In this document: in pieces, positions 52,643 to 61,763 of the stretch
Position numbering within the stretch: the first letter of the stretch is position 1
Layout: the number at the start of each line of letters is the position of its first letter
NCBI GenBank assembly: GCA_027487435.1
Contig: JAIYDP010000497.1
Span: 1 to 64,000 of the forward strand
Direction: 5' to 3'
DNA: 64,000 nucleotides
Origin: Verrucomicrobiaceae bacterium
GTDB lineage: Bacteria > Verrucomicrobiota > Verrucomicrobiia > Verrucomicrobiales > Akkermansiaceae
Translations under genes and position numbers: made by a program
Notes under the pieces: model-generated
Seen by the model: only the letters and a program-made list of their open reading frames with translations
The model's database searches: none
Told to the model about the DNA's origin: nothing

Positions 52643-53404
52643 ATGATCATTTCACTACCCCAATCCATCCTCCAAGCCGAAGAGATCGAAGCCTGCTCCG
52701 AGCGCATTCTTAGTCTTATCACCAAAACGCTTCCTGCCGAGCCTGCGCTCCAGTTCATGCTGCCGCTCATGGATCGTGACCGCAAGGCGTTGAAAAAAGC
52801 ACTCAGCAGCTCGCGCAGCAGCGCGTTCACTCAACAAATCGCCGAGGCCGATGAAGTCCGCGATGATGCGTTCGTAGTCTTTCGCAATACCTGTGAAACG
52901 GCAACCCGGCGCCGTAGTAAGCCCGACTTGATCGCGGCGGGGCAGTTGTTGATGAGGCTCATTGAGGCGCAAGGCTACTCTTTGCAAGCCATGGGATATT
53001 CCGCCCAGACGGGTGTGCTCAATTCGCTATTTGACTCGCTGAAAGAGGCACCCGCTGTGGCTGCCATCGCCGCGATCGGAGCGGGGGAAGTTTTGAGTGA
53101 ATTGGTCGATGCGTAGACCAAGTTTGAGGAAGTCATCAATTCGCGCACCGATGAGCAAGCAGCGAAAGACTATCCGCAGCTCGCCGATGCGAAATCAAAG
53201 TTAGGCAAACGCCTGCAAGCTCTGCTGACTCTCGTCGATAGCCTCGATGAGGCGGATATTACTGCTAGCCGGCCTGAACTGGACCTACTGATTTCCCAAA
53301 TCAACGATACGCTAACCAGCATCATCGCCCCTGCCCGTGCCCGCCGCACTCGCATGTCTGGCTCCGATGCGCCAGAGCCTCCCGCGCCAAGCCCCACGGC
53401 ATGA
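52643..53404 (+). pseudogene. Hypothetical protein split by an in-frame amber codon
   Basis: From ATG 52643 the frame gives 157 helical residues (QSILQAEEIEACSERILSLI..., KKALSSSRSSAFTQQIAEAD) and stops with TAG at 53114-53116. The same frame then continues without another stop for 95 codons (TKFEEVINSRTDEQAAKDYP, LGKRLQALLTLVDSLDEADI) to TGA at 53402-53404, in the same helical, Ala/Glu/Leu-rich style. The natural gene is therefore about 253 codons, broken by one nonsense change, unless the codon is read through. I do not recognise the family with certainty. It lies after the dead restriction genes, in an area of gene decay. Confidence 0.7.
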
Positions 53405-53453
53405 TGTTTTTCTCATCCGTTAGATGAGTCGTTTGGACTGCGGGATGGTGAGG

Positions 53454-55883
53454 TTACTTGCCAGAAACGATTTGGTCTTCCGCTGCGGGATACCATTTGC
53501 CGTCCAGGAGCCACTCGACACGGATTTTGAGGGGTTCTTTGCCATTCCAGTCTTTTGGAGCGAGTTGGAGGAGGAATCGCGTTTCGCCAGACTTGGAGTC
53601 GGGCAACATCTCAGCCGTGAAGTTCCTGTCGCGGTCGAGTCCTAGCCAATCTCCGCTGTCCGCCAAGCTGCCGTTGCCTTCCGAGTCCACCATTTGCAAG
53701 ACGCCCGCCTCATCATACATCTCCACTCGGCACGGCTGGGATGCGATGACGCGGAGGTTTACGGGGTCTTTGCTCTTGCTTTGCAAATGGTGGTGCACGG
53801 GAATGAGGAAAAAGGGATCATTGCCGTATTCAGCAGCATCAATAACGGCTCCGTCACTTTCCTTGTCGGCAGTGCCGATGATCCATTCACACCGCGACGC
53901 AACCTCTCCATTTTCGATCCATTCGAGGCTAACGGTCTTGGGCTCCTTGTTGCTAAGTTTTCCGAAACAAGAAAAAATCACCATGCCTTCGGCTTCGATC
54001 TGAATTGTCTCACTGACGCGTTCCATCGCAAGGCCGTTTGCATCTGCGAGTTCGACGACGCCATGGCTGATTTTCTCGTCCCAGGAAATGGTCGAAGGCA
54101 GTCCTTTGACTTTGAGAACCCCCTTGGCTTGCTTGCTGCCGTGATTCACCAGCGAAACGACTGTTCTTGCAGGAAAGCCCGCGATAGCAACGCTCGAGAC
54201 TCGTTTCGGCTGGAGGACGACCTTGCTTTTTTGGCTTGCTAGCTTCTTGGCAGGACGCGCGGCGAGTTCCTTTTCGATCTTCGACACATAACTGCTTTCT
54301 CTGCCCTTTGCTCCTGCGCGTGCCAGATCCGCGAGCCGATCTGACTCCGACTGATCTCCCAGTTCGGCCATGATTCTCGCAAGCACTGCTTGTTCATGGG
54401 GAATCAGGGGGGACATGTGAAACGCCTCCACAAGGCGCATCACCTCGCGATGGGCCTGGAGTGCCTCCTCCCAGTTGCCGCTGCGAAACGCCCATGACAC
54501 GTAAGCTCGGTAGAGGGCGAGTTCGTCAATTTTCTGGCCGGTGATGCGCAAAGCTTTTAGGAGTTCTTGAAGCGTTTCTTTCGCTTTTGCGAACTCACCG
54601 CGCTCTACCATGATTTCGACGAGATACAACTCAGCTGACAGCCAACCCGAACGCTGACGGCGATCCCTCGCTGTCAGCGCACGCAAAATTGACTCAGCTT
54701 CGTTGATCCGTCCCAAGGTGCGAAGGCATTGCACCTGATAGATTCGGGCGGCATCCATGGAGCCCGCCAAGATGTGCGGGGATGTTCCCTCGATGGCGAT
54801 GTATTTCTCCATCTTTGCGAGCAAAGTTGCATCCTCCTTGCCGTAATCGACCAACATCCGCTCTCTTCTCATCTCAAGTTGGTAGCGGGCGAAAAAATCA
54901 TACTTGGACTCTGCTTTTCTCGCCAAGGCATCCTTGATCAACGCCAATGGCTTTTCGTTGAACCCCAAATCGTGCAAAATTCCTGTCATCCTTGCCGTGG
55001 CGGCGCAGAATTCGTCCTCGTTATCCCTCGCAACCATGGACTTCTTGTCTTTGCCAACGTTGTGCTTGTTGACGGCGTTGCTCCATTGGCGCACCCACAT
55101 GCAACGCTCGATGGCACGATCCCAATGGCCCAGTCCCCGATCTTCGTCGGCGAGTGACATCATCAAACTCGTCAACATGTTGTCGAGGAAGATTGGCTTC
55201 GATGCATCCCCCCGCGACTCATGCCGTTGCCAGTAAACGACCGCTCGACCGTTTGGCACCATCATGGGAAACTCCCTTGATTTTACTAAAGGAATCATCG
55301 GATCCCATTCGCCCACGAGCGGGAGCTTGTTCGGATCCAGATCGAAATTCATTTTTTTGTAATAGTCCTCCGTTTCGTTAAGAACAGCCCGCACATTCGC
55401 CCATTGGCATAGCTTAGCGTAAGAGGTCACGAGATTCGCTCGGACATGCATCATCCAGTTGAATCGTTTTTCGGCTCTAGCGACATCATAGATGGACTTG
55501 TAAAGGAGCATCTCCCAAGCAGTATCTTCCTTGCCGGTATCGTGCTGTGCTTCATGCCACACCCAGAAGCCCCATTCGTCGAAAGCCTTGTGGCGCTCAA
55601 TCTTGAACAACTTTGAGTGCTTGGCGTAGGCATTCCAGGCAGCAGGTATGCGTGCCGCCGCCGCGGCATTTCCTTCGTCGGCTCGTATCCTGCGTAGCTT
55701 TCTCAAAAACGGCCCAGTGTCGTGACGATCCCCAGCGTATTGTTTTTCCGGATAAGGGAGCTTGGCATCAGGGGCAATCGTCTCGAATGGCTTGTCTGCC
55801 ACTTCCGCCCCATAGACATCTGGAGAGGAAATCATGCAAAACATCGTCAATCCGAGTAAAGTGAAGGAAATCGCTCTTGCCAT
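53454..55883 (-). CDS. Large secreted protein with TPR-like repeats
   Basis: An 809-residue protein with signal peptide (MARAISFTLLGLTMFCMISS, cleavage near VYGAEV). Residues about 60-480 are helical with TPR-like pairs (for example ARIYQVQCLRTLGRINEAES and LYLVEIMVERGEFAKAKETL). A beta-sandwich-like C-terminal half follows, with VSLVNHGSKQAKGVLKVKGL in the style of bacterial Ig/FN3 modules. No catalytic motif is seen. It is probably a periplasmic or surface protein. It is divergent to 55929-56420, with 45 bases between the starts. Confidence 0.65.
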   Translation of the reverse strand: MARAISFTLLGLTMFCMISSPDVYGAEVADKPFETIAPDAKLPYPEKQYAGDRHDTGPFLRKLRRIRADEGNAAAAARIPAAWNAYAKHSKLFKIERHKAFDEWGFWVWHEAQHDTGKEDTAWEMLLYKSIYDVARAEKRFNWMMHVRANLVTSYAKLCQWANVRAVLNETEDYYKKMNFDLDPNKLPLVGEWDPMIPLVKSREFPMMVPNGRAVVYWQRHESRGDASKPIFLDNMLTSLMMSLADEDRGLGHWDRAIERCMWVRQWSNAVNKHNVGKDKKSMVARDNEDEFCAATARMTGILHDLGFNEKPLALIKDALARKAESKYDFFARYQLEMRRERMLVDYGKEDATLLAKMEKYIAIEGTSPHILAGSMDAARIYQVQCLRTLGRINEAESILRALTARDRRQRSGWLSAELYLVEIMVERGEFAKAKETLQELLKALRITGQKIDELALYRAYVSWAFRSGNWEEALQAHREVMRLVEAFHMSPLIPHEQAVLARIMAELGDQSESDRLADLARAGAKGRESSYVSKIEKELAARPAKKLASQKSKVVLQPKRVSSVAIAGFPARTVVSLVNHGSKQAKGVLKVKGLPSTISWDEKISHGVVELADANGLAMERVSETIQIEAEGMVIFSCFGKLSNKEPKTVSLEWIENGEVASRCEWIIGTADKESDGAVIDAAEYGNDPFFLIPVHHHLQSKSKDPVNLRVIASQPCRVEMYDEAGVLQMVDSEGNGSLADSGDWLGLDRDRNFTAEMLPDSKSGETRFLLQLAPKDWNGKEPLKIRVEWLLDGKWYPAAEDQIVSGK

Positions 55884-55928
55884 GCCAGAATTTCGTCAAT
55901 ATGATCCAAGCCGTAAAGCATAAATGTT

Positions 55929-56420
55929 ATGAAAATTTTACTCATTTGCGCGTTGTCATGGCTCTCAAGTTTCGTGATCGCTGATGCGGAAACGGTGGAT
56001 CAAGCGCTCGAACGATTGCTCGCGGGAGGGCGAGTCACAGCGGAGGAACTTGAGGCGATAACTGATATGGATGGACGCGGCCCCTTAGTGGACGGGATAA
56101 GGAGTTGCGGCAGCATATACCTCCATACGGTGAAGCAATCCATAGTCGATCCCGTAAAGCATGGCGGATGGCCGATTCGTTCGGAATATGTCAGCACCGA
56201 CAAGGCACAGGCGAGAACCTATCGCGAACTCAAGGCAATCTACGAGAAAGACAAGTCGCCGGTTGTGGCGTATGCTCTGGTTTGCCCCGCGATGTTTGTG
56301 AATGATTTTGATCTTCTGCCAGAACTCTTTGCGAAGATCGGCGAAAACAAGAATCTTAAAGCATATTTTGACAAGGTTTACGCGGCTTATTGGAAACCTC
56401 GGCTCGATCCAGATTTTTAA
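55929..56420 (+). CDS. Small secreted protein, unknown function
   Basis: A 163-residue protein with signal peptide MKILLICALSWLSSFVIADA. The mature part starts ETVDQALERLLAGGRVTAEE and contains one Cys-containing segment (GIRSCGSIYLHTVKQSIVDP) and VAYALVCPAMFVNDFDLLPE. No family is recognised. It faces the TPR protein gene and could share a divergent promoter in the 45-base gap. Confidence 0.6.
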   Translation: MKILLICALSWLSSFVIADAETVDQALERLLAGGRVTAEELEAITDMDGRGPLVDGIRSCGSIYLHTVKQSIVDPVKHGGWPIRSEYVSTDKAQARTYRELKAIYEKDKSPVVAYALVCPAMFVNDFDLLPELFAKIGENKNLKAYFDKVYAAYWKPRLDPDF

Positions 56421-56537
56421 CCCGAATGCGGAAGTTGCATGCGCGATTTCTCGCCATCATTTGTCGCATATTGTTACGAATCGAAGGATTCCATTTCATG
56501 CGCTTGCTTTCATCTGGTGATTCACGTAGAATGATTC

Positions 56538-57110
56538 ATGGCGCTTGTTCAACGAATCATACCAATGCCACGCGAAGAGTATCTGCAAGGCGAGCTTGGT
56601 TCCGAAGTTCATCACGAATATGTGGCGGGAAATGTTTACGCCATGTCGGGAGGGACCTTGCATCATCAGCGAGTAGCGGGGAATTTTTTCTACCTCGCGA
56701 AGAGAGAACTGCTCGGTAAGCCGTGTTTTCCTACGGGCAGTGACTTCAAGCTTCGGGTGCCGCTGGGCCATGGCGAAGAGGCGTTTTATTATCCCGACGG
56801 TATGATCATTTGCGAGCCATTACCCGGCGATGCGCTTTATGCTGATGCGCCGAGTGTGATTCTCGAAGTCCTAAGCCCGAATACGCGACGCAATGACGAG
56901 GTGCAAAAATGCCGCGATTATCTAACGATTCCGAGCTTGCACGCTTACGTTCTTGCAGAGACGGATGAACCATTTCTGAGGGTTTATCGACGGGGGGGTG
57001 AGGGATTTGTGCGAGAAACGATTACTGGATTGGACGCAATGCTTGAACTTGCCGAAGTCAACCTTTCACTACCACTTGCAGAGCTTTATCGGGACGTGAT
57101 TGCGGGCTAA
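56538..57110 (+). CDS. Uma2 family endonuclease-like protein (DUF820)
   Basis: A 190-residue restriction-endonuclease-fold protein of the Uma2/DUF820 family. Characteristic parts are MPREEYLQGELGSEVHHEYV (Glu of the fold), GNVYAMSGGTLHHQRVAGNF, the PDGMI metal-binding region FYYPDGMIICEP, and PSVILEVLSPNTRRNDEVQK with the E-x-L variant of the PD-(D/E)XK core. Such genes are numerous in cyanobacteria and planctomycetes, and their target DNA is unknown. It stands alone here. Confidence 0.85.
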   Translation: MALVQRIIPMPREEYLQGELGSEVHHEYVAGNVYAMSGGTLHHQRVAGNFFYLAKRELLGKPCFPTGSDFKLRVPLGHGEEAFYYPDGMIICEPLPGDALYADAPSVILEVLSPNTRRNDEVQKCRDYLTIPSLHAYVLAETDEPFLRVYRRGGEGFVRETITGLDAMLELAEVNLSLPLAELYRDVIAG

Positions 57111-57137
57111 AGGCTTGGTAGGCGACAACCCATTTTT

Positions 57138-58529
57138 TTATTTGGCTTGCGGGCGTTTCTTCATCCACTTGCGGAAATCGCCACCATGCCACTCGGGAAG
57201 GGTGCGCTGATTGAGCCATTCTTGTAGCGGTTTGAGCGGGGTCATCTGAATAGGGAGATGATTCATGGCCTTGCTCATGGTCATCGCAGTGCGCCAGGTA
57301 GCGGGGGAAGTGGCGAGAGTGGCAAAGGGACTCATTGGTAATGCGCCGGGAGAATAGACTTCTTCGCGTTTGGCTTTGTCGCGCAGGCGCAACAGAAGAT
57401 CGGGAATCGGGATGTCCACGGGGCAGACCTCATGGCAGGCGCCACAGAGCGAAGAAGCTTTTGGGAGGTCGGCCAATTCGGGGAATCGATCGCCAAAAAG
57501 CAAGGGCGAGAGCACCGCGCCGACGGGACCGCCGTAAGGCGAGCGATAGGCGTGGCCAGAGGCTTGGCGATAGACCGGACAGACATTTTGGCAGGCACCA
57601 CAACGGATGCAACGAAGGATTTCGCGGCAGTTCGAGTCCAGCACATCGGTGCGGCCATTGTCCATGAAGACCACGTGCATGTGTTTCGGACCGGACGGTT
57701 GGGTGGGAGACTTAGGTCCCGAAATGAACTCGGTGTAAACGGTGAGTTGCTGGCCAGTAGCGGAACGCCCCAGCAGATTGAGGAAAACGCTGAGGTCGCG
57801 ATCACGAGGAACGATTTTTTCGATGCCAACAAGGGCGATGTGGACATCCACAGGTGCCATTCCGAAGCGAGTGTTGCCTTCGTTGGTCACAAGAACGAGG
57901 CGACCAGTTTCTGCGGATACGAAGTTTGCGCCGGTGATGACGGCCTGCGCTTGCATGTATTTTTCTCGCAGGTAATAACGGGCGCGATGAGTGATGGTTT
58001 GTGGGTCGTCGTTGTAATCGGCGGCAATGTTTTCGCGGAGGAAGGTTTTTGCAATATCGCGGCGGTTTTTGTGGATGATCGGCTTAACGATGTGGGAAGG
58101 AGCATCGTCGTCGAGTTGGATGATGAATTCGCCAAGGTCGGATTCGAGGCATTCGATGCCGTTTTCGATGAGATAGGGATTGAGGTGGATTTCCTCAGCG
58201 GCCATGGATTTCGACTTGGTCAGGCGATCCACATTGTGGGAGCGAAGAATGGAAAGAATCGTCGATTTGGCATCGTCTGCGGAATCGGCAAAATGAACGT
58301 GCGCGCCATTGCGCAACAAGCTTGCCTCAGCTTGGGGCAGGTATTGATCGAGATGATGCAGGGTGTGGTCTTTGATTTTTCCTGCGAGAGCGCGTAGAGC
58401 ATCGGGGTTGGCGTAATCGCTGTGGAGGACCTTGTAGCGTTTCTCAGTGCCAGCGGAAGAGCCATCGATCACTGCGGCTTGCTTTTCATCGGAGATCTCG
58501 CGGGCGTATGCGTCAATCAGTTGGTGCAT
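57138..58529 (-). CDS. lutB: LutB-type iron-sulfur subunit of L-lactate oxidation
   Basis: A 463-residue LutB/LldF-like protein. The N-terminal LUD domain spans about 70-290 (LRNGAHVHFADSADDAKSTI, SMAAEEIHLNPYLIENGIEC, ETGRLVLVTNEGNTRFG). The C-terminal ferredoxin part carries two four-cysteine motifs, CIRCGACQNVCPVYRQASGH (about 310) and LCGACHEVCPVDIPIPDLLL. With LutA and LutC it oxidises lactate to pyruvate in the cytoplasm. Neither partner gene lies beside it in this window, so it may act with distant lutA/lutC or in a related pathway. Confidence 0.9.
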   Translation of the reverse strand: MHQLIDAYAREISDEKQAAVIDGSSAGTEKRYKVLHSDYANPDALRALAGKIKDHTLHHLDQYLPQAEASLLRNGAHVHFADSADDAKSTILSILRSHNVDRLTKSKSMAAEEIHLNPYLIENGIECLESDLGEFIIQLDDDAPSHIVKPIIHKNRRDIAKTFLRENIAADYNDDPQTITHRARYYLREKYMQAQAVITGANFVSAETGRLVLVTNEGNTRFGMAPVDVHIALVGIEKIVPRDRDLSVFLNLLGRSATGQQLTVYTEFISGPKSPTQPSGPKHMHVVFMDNGRTDVLDSNCREILRCIRCGACQNVCPVYRQASGHAYRSPYGGPVGAVLSPLLFGDRFPELADLPKASSLCGACHEVCPVDIPIPDLLLRLRDKAKREEVYSPGALPMSPFATLATSPATWRTAMTMSKAMNHLPIQMTPLKPLQEWLNQRTLPEWHGGDFRKWMKKRPQAK

Positions 58530-58636
58530 GGGAAATAGTGTAAGGCTGTTTTCTGAAAAGGCAATGAAGATGAAGGCCGAAATCTGAGACCTTTGTCACA
58601 TTGCCGCAGTGGAGACATTTCTGCGAAATGAGTTTT

Positions 58637-59110
58637 TTACGGATTCACGAAGAGATGTGTGTAGAATGTTTTTCCCTCAGCGCTTTTGGTGATACCTATG
58701 CCGGTATAGCGATAGTTTCCTAGAATGTTACGTTGGTGACCGGGACTCTTGATCCACGAGTCAACCATGTGTTTTTCTGGGGTCGAGTAGCCGTGATTGT
58801 AGCCAACATTTTCAGCCACACTCGCCTGTGGATATTGATTTTGAATCTTTGATGCGCGCCCAGAAAATTTGGCGTGATCGATTTCATCTTTCCCTTGCAT
58901 GTCGATGCTGTGCGATCTAGCGATTTGGCTGAAGGAATCGACCGAGACGAGGGGACTCAAACTTTTTGACTTACGATACTCGTTCACATAGACTAACACC
59001 TTATTTTCCATGTTCGATTGCTGTGCCGATGCAAGAACGTTTGATGTTTCCCGCACCGCGCAGCTGGAGGCAGAGAACATCATGAGGATGGAGAATAAAA
59101 CACGTTTCAT
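58637..59110 (-). CDS. CAP-domain lipoprotein
   Basis: A 157-residue protein from ATG 59110 with a lipobox (FSASSC) and a CAP/SCP (YkwD-like) domain at about 35-157. CAP signatures include VLVYVNEYRKSKSLSPLV, AENVGYNHGYS, HMVDSWIKSPGHQRNIL and YTGIGITKSAEGKTFYTHLF. The His in DHAKFSGRA and the His in SPGHQRNIL form the usual pair of the cleft, together with the Glu of AEN. The role of bacterial CAP proteins is mostly unclear. The gene order CAP protein then caspase-fold protein on the same strand may be fortuitous. Confidence 0.85.
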   Translation of the reverse strand: MKRVLFSILMMFSASSCAVRETSNVLASAQQSNMENKVLVYVNEYRKSKSLSPLVSVDSFSQIARSHSIDMQGKDEIDHAKFSGRASKIQNQYPQASVAENVGYNHGYSTPEKHMVDSWIKSPGHQRNILGNYRYTGIGITKSAEGKTFYTHLFVNP

Positions 59111-59275
59111 GGATTTGGTTCTGGAGTGATAGTTGTTTGCATCGTGATCATATTGCATGGGCAACTGCACGTTGATTTTACCCTGTGTGATAGAATCGTC
59201 CAGTCAATTTCCTTGGTCTCAAACGCCGCCTGTTCTCCAAACTTTGGAAATATGCCTTGCCATAGATCTTTCTTT

Positions 59276-60634
59276 TTATTTGCGAAGCCGCCATTGCGCT
59301 CGAATGGTTTGTGCTTTGGCTCCTGCTGCTGGACGCGGTACAAGAACGAAATCATCTGCCAGAATGGCATTTTCTGCGCCGAGGTATTCGTATTTTTCAG
59401 GATCGATGCGGCTTTCGAGAAAGGCAAGGAAAGGGCGTCCTCCGCGTTGAGAACCATTGGTGTTGATAGGCTCGTAGCTTTTCTCTCCTTGCAGCGGCTT
59501 GATTTCGAGAGAAATACCCGCATCGTCTTGCACGAGTTTTTGCGAGAAGGGCAGGGGAGCCTGCGCCATTTTCGCTGACCATGCGGGATCGCCGTAGAAT
59601 GCCACCATGTCGCGATCAAACAACAGCCCTTTGCGGTCCATTGCGTTCAGATTTGCGCTGGTTTCCAATCGATGCACGAGGGCGAGTTGATTGGCGATGA
59701 AGGCTTCGGCGAAGGTGTAGCGCCCGGGTTGTTCGACGAAATAATCCATCATACCCCAGCCCATGTAGCCATACCAAGTAGGTTCGACATATCCTGCCAG
59801 TTGTCGTACGCCAACGCTATGCATCCATGCCAGTGCCATCGCATCGGTGCCGTCCACGAGCCCCATCAAGCAATTGCCGCAGGGGAGATAGACCTTTGGG
59901 TTGTCGTTGCGCACAGGGTGTTCCTTGCGCTGCAAATCGCGTCCGTAGATCACGCCATCGCGCGAGTGAAATGAGCCGTTTTTGTAGCTAAAGCCGGGCT
60001 GCCAGTCGCGGGTGGTGGCATGGCCGGAGGTGATGATGAGATCGGTTTTTGGATTAGCAAAGGCGGCGGCTAATTCAGCGACGCTGTCATCATCGTCGAG
60101 CGGGAGTTCTTTCTCGGCTTCATCGACCTTTTTTACAGAATGTCCACGTGGGGTCAATTCATCGAAGCATTCCGCTTCCTCGCACATGGTTGTGGCGATG
60201 CGCGTGCCGGAGACAGTGCGGCGGATTTCTAAGGGGTTCACTTCGTTAACAATCTTCATGGCATCATCGGCACTGCGACCGGTGATCACGCCCCAACGAG
60301 CATCGGTGTAGGGATCGGCATCGATCTGACGCATCAAGCGATGGAATTGATTGATGAATGCGCCATGGACCAGATCGCTGGTGCCGACGACCGCCACATC
60401 ACGCGGATGGATTTTTTGCAGAGCGGGCAAGACTTCGCTTGGATCCTTTTCGTAAACTAAGACAGCGGCGTTATGCTTTTTAGCCAAAGCCTCAATCACC
60501 GCCTGCCATGGAGCTTGTTGGTGGGTGCTTTTCCATGTGAGAATGGCATAAGATTCCGCAGCTGAAACGGCGGAGAAACAAGCACTAGCTACTAGCATAA
60601 AAGCGATAAGATGCATCGAATGTAACAGTCTCAT
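59276..60634 (-). CDS. Secreted caspase/gingipain-fold cysteine peptidase-like protein
   Basis: A 452-residue protein with signal peptide MRLLHSMHLIAFMLVASACF...VSA. The alpha/beta order matches a peptidase C25/caspase-like fold: YAILTWKST (strand 1), VAVVGTSDLVHGAF, then DLIITSGHATTRDWQPGFSY with the presumed catalytic His (about 204), and VYLPCGNCLMGLVDGTDAMA with the presumed Cys (about 253). The C-terminal part is beta-rich and ends with a basic tail. The His and Cys are in the right order and spacing for clan CD peptidases, but the family is not one I can name, and activity is inference. Confidence 0.65.
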   Translation of the reverse strand: MRLLHSMHLIAFMLVASACFSAVSAAESYAILTWKSTHQQAPWQAVIEALAKKHNAAVLVYEKDPSEVLPALQKIHPRDVAVVGTSDLVHGAFINQFHRLMRQIDADPYTDARWGVITGRSADDAMKIVNEVNPLEIRRTVSGTRIATTMCEEAECFDELTPRGHSVKKVDEAEKELPLDDDDSVAELAAAFANPKTDLIITSGHATTRDWQPGFSYKNGSFHSRDGVIYGRDLQRKEHPVRNDNPKVYLPCGNCLMGLVDGTDAMALAWMHSVGVRQLAGYVEPTWYGYMGWGMMDYFVEQPGRYTFAEAFIANQLALVHRLETSANLNAMDRKGLLFDRDMVAFYGDPAWSAKMAQAPLPFSQKLVQDDAGISLEIKPLQGEKSYEPINTNGSQRGGRPFLAFLESRIDPEKYEYLGAENAILADDFVLVPRPAAGAKAQTIRAQWRLRK

Positions 60635-60806
60635 GGGCTAAGAATGAAGGGATGGTAAAAATGCTGCAAGAACCGATTTTGAAAGTCTAAACGAAGTGGG
60701 CTTACACAAATACTAGCAGCTATTCTACAAGCTGCGGAATATCTTTATGAGCTCGACAGCCTAGACAACGTGACGGGATTTCGCTATACGCATACGCAAG
60801 CGTCCC

Positions 60807-61043
60807 ATGAATTTTGTATCCCGATTTTTTTCATCCTATGCGATCCAGATCCGTGGAGGGGAGGCTCGTTGTGTAAAAGGTACCATGTTAAGCCACGTGA
60901 TCATGGATATTTCTTCGCTCGCAGCCGATTTCGGTCTTAAGGATGGGGAAATCTGGATCGACCAACTGGGGAAGGTAAGTTTTTCTAGCGGCATACCAAA
61001 AGAACTCCACCAGAGAATCAGAAATGTGCTTTTCTCGCAGTAA
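60807..61043 (+). CDS. DUF3634-like small protein
   Basis: A 78-residue protein. The core YAIQIRGGEARCVKGTMLSH, then GLKDGEIWIDQLGKVSFSSG and IPKELHQRIRNVLFSQ matches the small DUF3634 family, whose members usually have an N-terminal membrane span; here the first ten residues are only mildly hydrophobic. The function is unknown. The gaps on either side (60635-60806 and 61044-61212) hold no gene; a CCTTGG-GAAG-CCAAGG hairpin lies near 61147-61162. Confidence 0.65.
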   Translation: MNFVSRFFSSYAIQIRGGEARCVKGTMLSHVIMDISSLAADFGLKDGEIWIDQLGKVSFSSGIPKELHQRIRNVLFSQ

Positions 61044-61212
61044 TTTCAGCATGTCCTATTTTGACCTATCATCTGAACAAACATCGAGCTTCAATCAAGC
61101 AAAGCGACCTGCTAGGCATCGAAGTCGAAGGGTAGTCGTATCAATCCTTGGGAAGCCAAGGGTAAATCCAAGTTAGGAGCGCTTGGCCTCATCATTTTGA
61201 CAGCAATACACA

Positions 61213-61716
61213 ATGACATTTGATCCCTATACAAAGAGTTTGATTCCACAAACGGTGGGTTGGATGAGAGTTTTACGGCTTGGACTTTTTCTTAGCAGCA
61301 TAGGCTGGGGCATTTCTTTCCTCTTTACGTTTTCCTCCTGGGGTTCGGCAGTTGATCACCTTTACGTGATGGGCGCTGGAATCATCGAATATCGCCCGCT
61401 ACTAGACTATTGGCTGAAAATGGCATCCGCAACGTTTGGTTGCATTGGCATTGCTTCTGCTTTGGCCTGCCTCCTGCCTCGTCGGTTCGAAGGGTTGGTT
61501 TGGCTTCTCGGACCCTTTCATGCATTCATGGGAGTTGTGCTGACAGTGTCAGCCCTTTCGAACCATCTTAGCACGGATCGGCATCCTACCTTTGTCGCAG
61601 ATATCTCGTTCTGCTTCCTCACCGCAGCGCTCATTTTGACCCCGATGATTTTCAGCTATCTACGCAATATGAGCCAAGAACAGCCTGTGGCCACTCCAGA
61701 AAATCACCAGCAGTGA
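61213..61716 (+). CDS. Four-span membrane protein, unknown function
   Basis: A 167-residue protein with four hydrophobic segments: about 18-40 (LRLGLFLSSIGWGISFLFTF), 70-90 (ASATFGCIGIASALACLLPR), 98-115 (WLLGPFHAFMGVVLTVSALS) and 128-150 (ISFCFLTAALILTPMIFSYL). No motif points to a function. The ROK kinase gene begins 47 bases after it, so the two may share a transcript. Confidence 0.6.
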   Translation: MTFDPYTKSLIPQTVGWMRVLRLGLFLSSIGWGISFLFTFSSWGSAVDHLYVMGAGIIEYRPLLDYWLKMASATFGCIGIASALACLLPRRFEGLVWLLGPFHAFMGVVLTVSALSNHLSTDRHPTFVADISFCFLTAALILTPMIFSYLRNMSQEQPVATPENHQQ

Positions 61717-61763
61717 AGGTTTTTTTATCGACAGAAAGGTAATGGATTTTCACAGTAGAGGGT

